From contig OY744607.1 in the NCBI GenBank assembly GCA_963556255.1, positions 39,301,222-39,365,221 on the forward strand: DNA of 64,000 nt, read 5' to 3'. The notes below the pieces were generated by a model. That model was not told the origin of the DNA and ran no database searches. It saw only the letters and a list, made by a program, of their open reading frames with translations. A program made the translations under genes and the position numbers. Of the stretch, positions 12,604 to 25,800 are shown piece after piece; positions within the stretch are counted from its first letter, which is position 1, and every line of letters begins with the position of its first letter. The DNA is from Allolobophora icterica (taxonomy: Eukaryota > Annelida > Clitellata > Crassiclitellata > Lumbricidae).

Positions 12604-13827
12604 GCTAACAAAACTTTCAAATTCAGAAACCAGAACAATTCAAAATTGCAAAAGTCCAATATTTGTTCAGTCAACAGTTCACTTTTTTACATTACAACCT
12701 TTAGTTTTCGTTTTAAAATCTGTCTTCACACTAATACATTTGACATAATTTATACCACACAGATCCATTTGTCAACTCTGCTTAAAATTTATGAACACCT
12801 TCTCTGGCTTACAATGTCCTCAACAATTCTTATTTCTCCATTCTGCTGGTTCTGGATCAGATTACCACTCAATATGTCTAACCAGTTTGTTATCAAGATA
12901 CCAACTGTAACTTGCATGTGTGTGGGTGTTCAACCCATTAACGACGAACGGGATTAGTTTTCCATACATTTTAAAACATGCTCGTCGTTAAAGTGTTAAA
13001 GAAGCACTCATGTCAAAGATGGTAGTGTTATGCACAGTTCGACAATGTGATCTATTAGATATTCATGCGACACACCACGATTTGAACCTGCATTGCAAGA
13101 AACTGAAAAGCTAGAACGCTGCACTTACTAAATACTGTATTCGAATACTGTCACACTTCGTTAACTGTTCAATTATGAAATGTTCAAACCTCCACTAGAC
13201 AACACCTCTCACACGACATGGCGCTCCTGAATAAGCTGGTACCCTGCATTTAGTCTTAGACATTTGATGTTACGATCACGATTCCTTGTTACCAGCAACT
13301 ATCAGTATTAGTCATCAGATGCCCTGGGCTGAAGGATATTTCAGCTTCCGCACAAACACAACTCCAATCCACACAAAAAATTTTAAGGGTTACATGATTA
13401 GATAAATATTTTCCAGACTTTTGAAATATGTCTATAGAATATTTGAACCCAAGATGTAGAGAAATAGACCGATAGGTGAGCAGTATCAATCAGCTTTCAT
13501 GCTATAAAGGGGTCATGCCAGAATGTACGAGACCACATCTCTGCTACATAGTTCAACTTTTACAGAACTACATAATTGGCGCAGGTGAAAGCACCATGTA
13601 CATGTAACAAAATTAAATACCTCAAACCCTCTTAAAAAAAGCCTGTAGACTTAAAATTTTGATACTGTGGGGTTGGAGTCATTGACCTGAATATAATTCA
13701 TTTGTGTAGAATGCAACTTGGTTAGAGCCCAACATCGTTACAGTGCAGTACTTATTATGGCTCCAAAAGAATCACTTCAAGAGGGATCCGGTGTAGAGCA
13801 AGATCAAACATCTGGTCTCTTCAAACT
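12604..13827. other. DTL 3' flank, no gene recognised
   Basis: Downstream of the DTL stop on the minus strand, so its left-going 3' UTR should lie here. I see no canonical AATAAA close to the stop. A near-variant AATAAG occurs about 75 nt downstream. Confidence 0.35.
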
Positions 13828-16800
13828 TCATTTTGCAGCCTTCCTCTGCAATACAAAACACATGGCATGATAATACAGTGCACCATTGAGTTTTACAAAC
13901 TGAGAAACTCGGTTTACTCATAATCAAGGTGTAGTAGCTATTTGTTTAGAGCACTCGGCTCGTAACGTGGAAGTACGGGCTCAAGCCTCCCTGAGGTGTA
14001 GGTCAACGTGTAGGAACGCTGAGTAAGTCCTTCCAACACAGTTGTTCAGTGCCATTGATTCTCTGTCATATAGTGGTCTATGCACTTCTGAACTTTAGAA
14101 AGCCAATATCATATACAGTCGTATTGTATTGTAAACTGTACAATATTCCTCCATTAACATAATCATTAAGGCATCAGGCCACTTCTAGCATTTTCATTGT
14201 CATTGCAGCACATTCTGGAGATTGGTAATGCAGTGACATTTCCATCTGCGTTCAGGTCCAAGTACTAAAGCACTGTGTAAAAGGGACAATATGCTGTCGA
14301 GTAATGACCCAGAAATGGTTGCTTGCTGCACGATTGTTACTTTTGCATCTGCACATCAATCTGCACCTCAGATAAGGAGTGGGTCTCACTTCTGAGACAA
14401 ATTTATACAAATATGAACTAGTAACAAGCATCTTCCTTACCCACCTAACCCTGTCAGATTTTACATTACTAGAATCGAATAACGGGTTTCAGCAAATATT
14501 AGTTTATTGTATACCTAATAATTTAACTCCTATATATTAAATGTAACGTACTTTGCAAGAGTTTGGTGTTTTGGTTGCCCCTTTAACGCTTGAAGAAAGC
14601 TTTTGTTTTGGAGTATTGCTTGCCGCTCTACTTGGCGTTCTTCTCGGTGTTCTGCCAGGTGTCCTGCTTGGTGTTTTGTTCGGTGTACGGCCTGGTGTTC
14701 CTGTGGTACTACTCTGGAGTGAAGATTCGTTATGTTTCTGGCGATCGATCCTCATCCGCGTAAGCCAATCCATGGGCTTTGATTCACCTGACATTTGGTT
14801 CTGTGTGACAGAAGGGTGCACAGTGGAATTAATGCTAGCGTTAGGGAGATTGTAAGTTGGAGACATATACGAGCGAGGTGAAAGTGGTGTGTTGTCAACG
14901 CAGTTAGATGCAACAAGGGTCTGTTTCTCATCAGCAATAACCCCCTTGACAATTTTGTCAGCTGGATGAGGAGATGAAAGGTTAATATTTGTGTTGGCTG
15001 GATTCAAAACTTTGACAAGCGATTCCTTGACTAATCCAGGTGATGGTGGATGGTACGAAAATGACGAATTTTCAGTGTCTGTTTTGACAATTTTACAAGT
15101 TTTTGGTTGCTTAGCATTACATGATCCATCCAAGTCCTCATCGTCTGTGCACAACTTTCGTTTCGCACTGGAATACCTTGCAGCACGAGCAACTTCACTA
15201 ATCCCTGGTCCTTGCAGAGGTTTGGAAGGCGAAATGAGCAGTTTTCGTGGTGATTTCGTAAACATTGGCTTTACTAAAACATCTGTAGATGGTGACTTTC
15301 CGAAATAGTTCAGTATAGAAGGCGAAGAAATTGATTTTTTTGATGGTAGCGAATTTCTAGGAAGATTCTGAAGGCTCTTTGAATTAACGGGTAAAACCTT
15401 CACTGGGGTGTTTCGTGGTGCTAAGACTTTTCTTGGTGTTCGCAGACCAGAAGGTTGATCTGAAACCATTTGCAGAATCTCTTGTAAATAGGAAAACATA
15501 CATTATAATAGATGAATTCGTCATATAACACAAATATAATACAAATCTCTGGTAAACAGGTAAAGGAGGAGGAAGAGGGGGGAGGAAATGGAGAGGGAGG
15601 AAATATAGTTAGGAACATGAATCACAAATTTACTTCAGCTATATAACATGACCTTTTGAAAATGCAACCTTATTATAACACAACTTTATAACACACTATT
15701 AAGTCTTTATCACACAGTACTAAATCTGGCTCAAAACACATAATACGGATGTTCCACTGTATGTACATATCTGTGTATGTACACTGTAGATTCATTATAA
15801 CACAGTTTCATTACAAGGCAGTTTTGAATATGACTTCCAAAGACAGTGTCATAAAGAATTTCTAGTTTATTACATAGCTATATATACAGTGACCTTTAAC
15901 AAATGTGACCCATCTGCACAAAACCAGTCGGAAGTTGGAATATTCAGTTTCAAGATAATGAGCAAAAACTCGATCAAAGTCAATTTTTTTCAACTTTTGC
16001 ATTATTACATATTATAATTTTAAAATATATATTTTATACAAAAAACATAAAAGTTTGAGAAAAAGTAATATTAGAGGGTGTTATTTTGATGATTTTGTAC
16101 AAGCTATGATTTTAAATTTCGTGCAAATTCACCGCAAATTAATCCATTTACCGGCCTTACCCATTCTATATTTTAGCAATGACGACCTTGATGCTTGATA
16201 TCATTTGAAAGCTCTGCCTTTCGCCTACCCATTGGTGTCGAGATAACAGCGGTATTCTATTAATATCAGCCAATAGCATGGCTTGAAAAAAGGTCACCGT
16301 CGATCTACAGTTTCTACAGTGGGCGGACTTTAGATGCATTTTGTCGGATAAACAGTTTCTATACATGCATGTAGTGTTTTATCCATAAATTTAGTTAGGA
16401 TTGTGATAGAATGATAACTTTGGTGTCCTTGTAAAGAGCATATGTTTCTCTTTAAAATGGTTTATTACACTCCAAAAGTAAAAAATTCGACTTAAGACTG
16501 GTTTTGTGCAGATGGGTCACAAATATCCAAGATACTTAATACGTGTGCATGTATGAATTGATGTGGACAACAGGAGACTACCTTCCAAAGAAAACATTAA
16601 TTCTGATCCTGTTACTCATAAGATGATGATGCTCCCGAAAACTAGACACTGGAAACAACCAGGCACACCAGAAATTGTAATTTACAACTTCTATCGGGCT
16701 GGTGTTTAATGTACGAGGCACCAACCGAAGTCGTACCAAAACCAAACTGTAACCAGCTCAATATTCAGAAGATAACCACCTTTCACACCCATAACGGTCA

Positions 16801-19800
16801 CAAGACAATAAAAATAATCACAGCAACTTACGCACAACCTTCCTTTCCGCCCGACCAACAACATGCAAACCAACATCATCGTTCAATTCCTTGCTGGAAT
16901 ATTCATCGGTCCTCCAGATCCAAAAGGACCCAGCATCGTTCACGGTCACGATCCTCGTCATGTCGTTCGGACACCAGGCCACAGCCGAAACTTCCGCAGT
17001 CTGACCCTTGAGCATAACAGGAGCAGCCTTGGGGTCAACGACAGACCAGATGTATGCGTTCTGGTCTGAAGAACCACTCACGAGATACGAGTCATCCGGA
17101 CTCAGGGTTGCCTTGACGTAGAATGACGACTGTTCATGACCAGAGAAAACAGCCACTGGAAAACAAAGAAGACATGTTATACGTCATATAAATATGTGAC
17201 ATCTGGACTGACTCAGCTTGGCACTGATACAAAAAAAAAAACATGGCCGCTGGAAAATGTTAGAAGAGATGACAACCAGTTTTCATCTTGGCGTCGTGCT
17301 GGAGTCAGACTTGTCCATGAGGCGCCATGTCGCGTGGACGGTCGGCTGTTGCTTTCGTCAGCTCCGTCTCATCAGGAGCTGTATCAAGTCCCTGCCTTTC
17401 GAGGCTGCGAGAGCAGCCGTTGCTGCCTTTGTCGTCTCCAAAGTGGACCGCTGCAACAGCTTGCTGGCCGGCGTGCCTGCGTGTCTCCTGGACGGACTCC
17501 AGTCAGTGCTAAACGCTGTGGCCAGGCTCATCTGCAACAGGAGGAAGTACGATCACGTCACGTCGCTCCTGCGCGATGTTCTGCACTGGCTGCCTGTCCC
17601 ATTCCGTATCGAGTTCAAGCTCTGTCTGCTTGTCTACAAATCACTCCATGGGGCAGCGCCCGAGTATCAGAGTGACTTCTGCAGAGACTCATTCCTCCGC
17701 GTCCGGAATGCGACTTAGATCGCATGAGAAGATCGATCTTCACGTACGGAGGATGAGGACGCGCTTCAGCGACCGCGCTTTCTCGCTTGCCGGTCCCAGA
17801 TGCTAGAAGTCTTCTGCCCGTCATCAGACTGCCGACTCAGTAGACTCGTTCAAATTGAAGCTTAAATCTTACTTGTTTGCTAAGGCTTATCCCACCTGCT
17901 AGGAGTTGTAAGGCGCCCTTGTAGCGGCATGGCCGCGTTACAGCGCCATATAAATTGTCGTTATTATTATTATTATTAACCAGTATTCTGTTTCTGTCAG
18001 CATGCTTCTGAAATCATCTCCACATAAACTTTCAGCAATCTCTACAACTAGAAAATCGTTGCAGTGCCAAATCTCAACTCATCAAGTAATTTTTTGCTAA
18101 AATCTGAACAGTAACTACACACAATAACTATAAATAATAACTATCTGAATGAACAAATGAATGGAAAGAAGACAACCAACAAACACCACACCTGGCTGTG
18201 GTTTGTAGTTGATGCAGTCGAACTGATAAATGATGCTACCCATGCTGCTGACGAAGAGTCGAGTGCATCTGGAATCCATGACCAAACTGGAAAGACCTGG
18301 AAAACAACAACCAGCTGGTGATTACAAAACATTAAGTGCTGGGAAACAACAGAAACTATTATAAAACGTGCATATTTGAGTTTGATCAGCCAGGTAATTG
18401 TTGGAAAATTCGATTAACTTTTTTGCAACTTATGTTTGGATTTGAAGCAGTACATATAAGTAGCAGAAAAATTGAATTAACACTTGCCAGTTAGCATACT
18501 AATGGTGGCTTTTTAAAGATAATCCAGGGTAGCACAGTCCGTACCCAGGGACCTTAAATGGTGTGGAGCCCTTTCAAATGGACACAGGTGGTGAAAGATC
18601 TTGATCACTGTAAGTCAAATAATTTATTGAAAAATGAGCAGGGTCGAGACCATTTGTTCGCTATCGAAATACATATACATACATACCATTATCAGTCCTG
18701 TAAAGCCAGTGCAAACAACTATTTTTACAACATTTAATACACTGCACCTGAGTTATGCTGATTCACAACACTCACTGATAGTCATACACATAAAAGGTAA
18801 AGAAGAATTAAGGTGAAGCTACAGAGATACCAAGAAGGTCCCAAACAAGTAATTACCATGTGTTTTAGGACCAGAGGATTTGCAGGACAGAGCATACTTT
18901 GGAACTGGTTGTGACTTCACAGATGAGATTTTCCTCAAATCCCACACTTTTGCAACCCTACAGTTAAACAGAAATGCTACAAAACAATGACAAAGAAAAC
19001 AAGAGAGCAATGTTTATAATTAGAGCTGTACCAAAGAGCATTAACTACTATTTGGTAGAAAATGAATAACTAAACACCCTGTTAGGCCATATACTTGTAA
19101 ATATTCATAATAGGAAACTGAGGGGCCTGCACCACAATTCTCGAGAAAGGTGATTCCAGCTGGGGGAACAACACAAAGCTTCTAGACTGTGCTGTAGCAG
19201 TATGCATACAAGGGACAGTCACAAGTCCATCAGCAGCCAACCGAAGGGTGCCAACATGGGCCGAGGAAACCGAAATGCAGAAGTCCCTAAGGTATGATGG
19301 AGCATTGTGCATAAGGGTCAGGATCTTAAACTGAATTTGCTGCTTGAGGCCAGTGCAAAGTATCCCACATTAAGGAAGCTATATGGCCAAACCTGGAGAC
19401 ACCTCAACAGCACTGCAGTACACCCATTTATCCAATGTCCCTGCATCAGTTTTTATAGCGCAGTGCACTTCATCGTGAGAACATTTCTTTTGAACATTCT
19501 TACCAAAACTTACCTGATTTCATAATAAAATTTAAAACAACAAAAGTATTTTGATAAACGTCTTGAGCTACTCTGTTACTTATGAATTGCTCGTTCTTCA
19601 TTTATTATATAACTTTTATTGTCACACAGTGCTCTGTTTACTCTTGCAATCTGGACTCAGGTGGCCATATTGTTAGAGTTATTGGCTGCATATGCCCAAA
19701 AGCGAAAACTTAACTGGTTTGGGCATAGGCATTTTGGTACATCTGCCACCACATGATGTTTTGGTATGGTATGCAAGGTTACACTAATCACATCTGTAGA

Positions 19801-22800
19801 TTTGCACATAAAAGCAGCAAAAATTGCAGCCTGTAATTTGCAGAAACTACCGGGTATGTAAAAATGTAAAACTACCGGTAGTTTCACACCTGGGATTTCT
19901 TAGAACTTAAACAATTTTCAGCCTGATATGCAGGAAGAAATTTAACTACACATATGACATTTATTTAGCAAAATGGAGAAACAGATTGAATAGTAAGCCT
20001 TTCAGTAAATACCCATCAGTTCCACCGACAGAGATGAAAGTGTCAGCCTTCTGAAACAGCACGCCCGTCACTGCCAACTGTGAACTCTGTCCAACAGAAA
20101 TGGGAGTCAATGCAATTTAAACTACTTCACATGCACCATTATTTTTACCTCTATTTATATTATTCATTAACAAAGCAATAAATACTAAATTCTTTGCAAA
20201 CTCTGTAACATAATTTCAGTTCAAAGGCTGAGGAGTGCAAATAAAGAGTCAAATTTACTGGATGCCTTCTGTACATTTTGCAAGTAACTTTCCTGAAGCA
20301 TTTACATGGATCCTGACAACAAAGTCTCAATCTGCTTATTCACTGTGTTTCTTTAAAACCATAATAATTTAATAATTCTCACTTGTGACTCACTACGCGT
20401 ACGAACTGACTTTTGCTTTCCCACAGCTGTTCGATGTGCATCGGCAATGTCAACAACTAAAAACACAACTTTGGAAATTATATTTTTATTACTAAACACA
20501 CTTACAGTGCAATGTCAAACACAGATCATACAATAACCTTATGCTGTCTGGACATAAATTATGCTACATGCTCAAAGCTGATTAAAATAAAACAGCATAT
20601 CAGGAGAGTCATTAAAATGTCATAATAACTGACATAAAATAATTAACAAATTCAGCAGTCCTCCAAAACATAAGTAACAAAGTAGTAAAGTTTTCCTTCC
20701 ATTCTCTTTCTTTATTTAGATTCATGATAAAGTATCTCACTAGTATATCAATTTGTACAAGTATTGTTAACATACTATTTGCTGAACTATTGTCGATGAT
20801 ACTTGAACAGATCTGTTAGTCATATTTTAGAGCACCGATATGAGACAGAATGCTTAACAATAACAATAAACATTTAGATGCTGACCTTTTTGCCCAGTCC
20901 TCTTGTCCCAGACCATAACATGGCCATCTCGAGAGCCAGACACAAAGATATCTAGAACACCAGAAATATCGCATTCTATAATAATTAGGTAGTTGTTTGG
21001 CACCAGCGTCTAATGCACAAGACATCAAATGATAATGCACCATGGCATAGTCAATTAGTCATGTCAAAAGCCAGAAAGTCAGTTATTAAGACTGGTTTTT
21101 GGGTAGTCTGTGACTGGTTTTCTGGCAATCTGAGACTGGTTTCTGGCAATCTGAGACTGGTTTCTGGCAATCTGCATCTCCACTGATACTGAAGATATAA
21201 GCAATATTTTAACTATTACTCAGTACATGAAATACCAAAAGAGAAACTACAGAGAAGCAACAATAAAAAAAAATAACTTGCAGCAAATTGTACTGTTATC
21301 TTTACTATTTCCTCTGCTGCTACTTGCCTTTGCTGTCAGTTTGAAACTTTGCTGTCTTAACACTGCAGACGTGTCCTTCGAAAGTAGCAAGCTTCTTTTC
21401 CTCTGGCAAATCCCACAGAACAATCGTCTTGTCTCCACTTGCTGTCAGTAACTGGGACTCACCTAGCATCCAGTCCACATCGAAAATTGCATTCTCATGC
21501 GCTAACCAACCTACAACAAAATTAAATGCAACTAACTCGTAAAACATATGATTACAATCTATACATCACAAGAATAGCCTTAGACACATGCATCTAATCT
21601 GATCAAATCAAATTCCTTTTACAGTTACCATGTCATGGTAACACATTTGTTAGCATTCCATACCTCCATCAGCTGAATGAGAAATTGCAGGCAAATAAGA
21701 CACAGGTATTCCTCAGCATTACTCCAATGATTAAAGCTATACATTCAAGAGTCAAAAAGGCAGTATCCACAGGAAAGTAGTTTTTAACTATTCAACGTAA
21801 GTCTGATTCTTGGAAAAATACTCTGATTTATAAATTACACAGCTAAAGACTAGTTGAAATAGGATGTCACATATCTCTGACAAACACAGTCTACTCTGTC
21901 ACAAATCAGATCTACTCTGTCACAATCAGATCAGTCTGTTACTATGTCAGTAATATTTTCATACTTGTTAAACTTGCTTTAGCACCAATTTGTTGTGTGT
22001 CTACAATTCTTATTCCTCCCTCTTCGTCGACTATAGCAAGGTGATCAAGATTAACTAAAACATGAAACAAGCCCAACAAATAAAAATTGTTTTCTTCATA
22101 GATTGTTCAATTTTTACTATAGAAACTTTATTAATAAAGTTTCGGTCATGCACTATTATTACTACTAATTAAAAACTTCTGCTGCACCGCTGTCCAACAC
22201 AAAAGAAATCACTGGAACACCAAACCAAGCCGTAATCAAGTAAACAAAAGGAAAAGATCAGTCTGTTAAGACTAAAGACAGCCTATGATGAATAACCAAA
22301 TTGGTTATCCACATTGCCAAACTTGTAGCGGATAAGCAACAAAATTGCTGTAATTTTCTATTTTCATTTAATTAAGCATATCAAAGTTTACATGTGCATG
22401 GACCTTTGATAATTTCCATTGAGTTCATGTTAGGTCTACTTTCATATGCTTAATTAAATGAAAATAGAAAATTACAGCAATTTTGTTTACATGCAAAGTT
22501 TACATGTGCATGGACCTTCGATAATTTCCATTGAGTTCATCATGTTAGGTCGACTTTGATAGGCTCTTGAAAGGTGCTATGCAAATATCCAGATACAGAA
22601 AGGCCTGCGGTTCAATTCACAACAAAGGATGGCATAATTACTGAGAAATGTGCCAACACAAAACAATGAACGTAAGACACTTCTATCAATCAATCAATAA
22701 TTTTGTGAATGATCCTAGAAAAATTAAAATTTCAAATTTTACATATATGTTTGCCAGTGATGTAGTACTCGAGTCCAGCGAAGGACTCAGACTGTCACGA

Positions 22801-25800
22801 CTTTGACTTGGACTCGAAGCCTCTAGACTTGAATTTGACTCTTTGACTCGGCTTCCAAGTCACAATTTCTGGGCAGAACAGGCAACTGTATTGCCCCTAC
22901 TACACTTAGTGGCAGTTACAGTTAGCTGTTCGTACCACAAGTGCACCTGTACATGCAGTGGAAGAATTTTTATGCATCATCGTTGTGCCAGATTATCGCA
23001 CAAAACTTTATCTTCTAATTTAAAGTTTTTAAAGTGTAATTTGGATAAATTACATTAACAATTCTTTGTGCATAAATAGTGCTGTGATTTTTGCTGTGCC
23101 ACTGAATTGCATGTTTTAGTGTATTTTGATGTGGATGGACTTCTGACTCGGACTTGAACACCTCTGGACTCGGACTAGACTTAGGTGGAATCGGCTACAT
23201 CACTGATACTTACATAAAGGCTCCTTACATACCAAGTTTACAGGTTGTGTACAACTAACTGGAATTCAACAGGCAGACCCAGAAAGAACCAACTGGTGTC
23301 CTGTTTAAATAGGGTCACCTACTAATACAGGTTAAATTTGGATGGTGATCTATGTTAAAGAGATGAAACTATTCTATACATATGGAAAAACAAGTAAACT
23401 GAAACAAACTACATATGTACAACCATACATAAAATAAAACTTGAAGCAAACTATAAAGATGAGGGCAGTAAAGGTACAATGAGAACACATTATGCATATT
23501 AAAATAAATGTTAGAAAAACCCAACATGAACAGAAACAAAAGCGAGAAAGAAAACCCAAATTATATACAAGTGCATGACTAGTCTGTTCATTTACATGGT
23601 ACTAATGACTGATATAAATACTTTGTTTTAGCATACCTTTGGAGAAACTGCATGCCAGTCCTGGACAACTCTTAAAATAAAACACATTACAGTACTTAAC
23701 TAACTAGTTTAACACAACATGTCAGGATTTAAAGATAAGACGTGTGAACAGGATCAGAGCAATTTGACCCTCAGAAGGTCAGTAAATATGTTTTGCCAAA
23801 ATCTGTTTCTATTGACCTCATATTTATACTATCATCATTTATAGAAGACCGTTTTACAACATTATTCTTACAAATCAAACATCGCTCAGTACGCATCCTG
23901 AGTGAATTTTGTAATGCAATGAATGAAATTTATAGATATACAGAGCACCACTCGAAGGAAATTTCTCGGCATACCCTGACACAACAACACTAATCCACCA
24001 ACGAACAAGATGGTCTTCAAACAATTTAACTAGTTTCAATTTTTCTAGTTTGCGTCCTATTTAATATCAGAAAAGTCTATTATAACTTACTCTAATAATT
24101 ATAATTTCTTTCATGCTGGTATCTGGTATCAAGGCATAAAAGTGGAGTCCAAGAAGTAAGCGAGTGACACGGTGGCCTACTGGTAACATGCTTGGTTGAT
24201 GATCATGCGGTTGTGGTTCGACTAGAAACTTGTTTGTGCACAAGTGACTGTCTATCATCAAGCAGTATAATTTGGTATCGGTGTAAGTTGGGTAGTAAAC
24301 GGCAAGTCCTGTGATGCACTGGCACCATGTCCAGGAAGCGTCCCTCGGGCTAGGTTGTCCATTACCCTGGACAGTGTTGCTGTTGTTGGCCAGCCCTGTA
24401 TCCTGGAATAGTGTTCCTTTTAGAATTAGAAGTGAACTAATCTTCCTTGTTCCGCAAGTGCTTCAAGCCTGTTCTGTTTGATCGTGGGTTCTCCCTGCTT
24501 GGTCTGGGGTGCTGTTGATGAGTTTTCCTTGAAGTTGCTCTTTCACAAGTTTTCACTTATTTCATATTATGTTTGGGATTTGCCCATTGCTCATTCAATG
24601 GCCTACTAAAAGAAAACGAGCGCCTCTCCTAAGTTCCACTCAAGGACCCAGGATCTTTATTTTCAGAAGAAATATCGCAGGATTGCATCCACAGATAAAA
24701 AAAATGACAGCAAGTTCTGCATTACGCCCAAGCATGTATTCTAATGAGAAATATATCCTGCAATATCTGCATTTCTGTGGGCTTTACTCAGCAGTGCTGG
24801 GCCAAGACATGTGCAGCCCATAACACTTGACTTGCCCTACAGCCTGGCCTGAGCTCATGGCAAGACAAAACATCAAAGAGTTTAACTAATCATATATCAT
24901 CATATCGTATCATATCATATTTGGAGATTTGTATAGCACCGCCGACAGCCACAGCCATTTGGTAGTGCTCAGTGCGAAGGCCTCGAAAAAAGAAAAAGGT
25001 TTTAAGAATAGAAATGTAGAAAGAGATCCAGAAAGTATGGTTGCACATAGAGAGGAAGGAAGGGCATTCCACAAAGATGGCCCTATGTTGGCAAAAGATA
25101 CAGTTTGGACCAGAGTGGTCCTGGCACGCGGAACAAAGAGAACAAGTCAGTCTCGAGGACTAAGCCTTGACACGACTAAATAATTAGCATTTCACATGCA
25201 TTTCCCTTAACTCTATATACAACATTTAACACGCAAACATCTAAAAATGTCTGGTAAGGGTAAGACAATTCTAAGCATACCGGAGAAGATGGTTCTACCA
25301 AATGCTCATCACGCTGTCTGCACACAAATCTGCTGAATACGTTGTCGCATAATCGCAGCTTAGCACAACCTAACAAAGGTTAGTAAAATAATTCTGTTCA
25401 AAACAGTCAACTACTAACACACAAACAAAATGTAAATATATATAGTCCCCTTCATGAGTTGAACATCATTTCCAATGGTCATTTGTTGTGATAAATCCAT
25501 TCTAAGTAAGAATTTCTCTTGTGATGTTGTCATTCTAACACATTAAAAAACTACCGGTACAGGTTTGTCTGTATTTTTCATTTAGGAAGATGAAACAATA
25601 GGCCATAATGGAGGAATAATCAGGATGCTAAAAAATAGATTACGTCATATCTCTCCCTGCCCAACTAATCTTCCCAGCAACAGTATGCAGGCTTTTAGCT
25701 AGCCAACCATCCTTTGGATGGGTTAAAATCATTGCTTTTCTTCTAGAAAAAAAGGTTCCGGAACGGAACAATTATGGACGGACTAAAATCTCGAGAAAAA

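Noticed and set aside
15481..15499. ATG at 15499 as the start of a separate 320-aa protein
   Set aside because: The sequence is exon 12 of DTL. The seven codons before 15480 are intron, with a good acceptor and matching phase.
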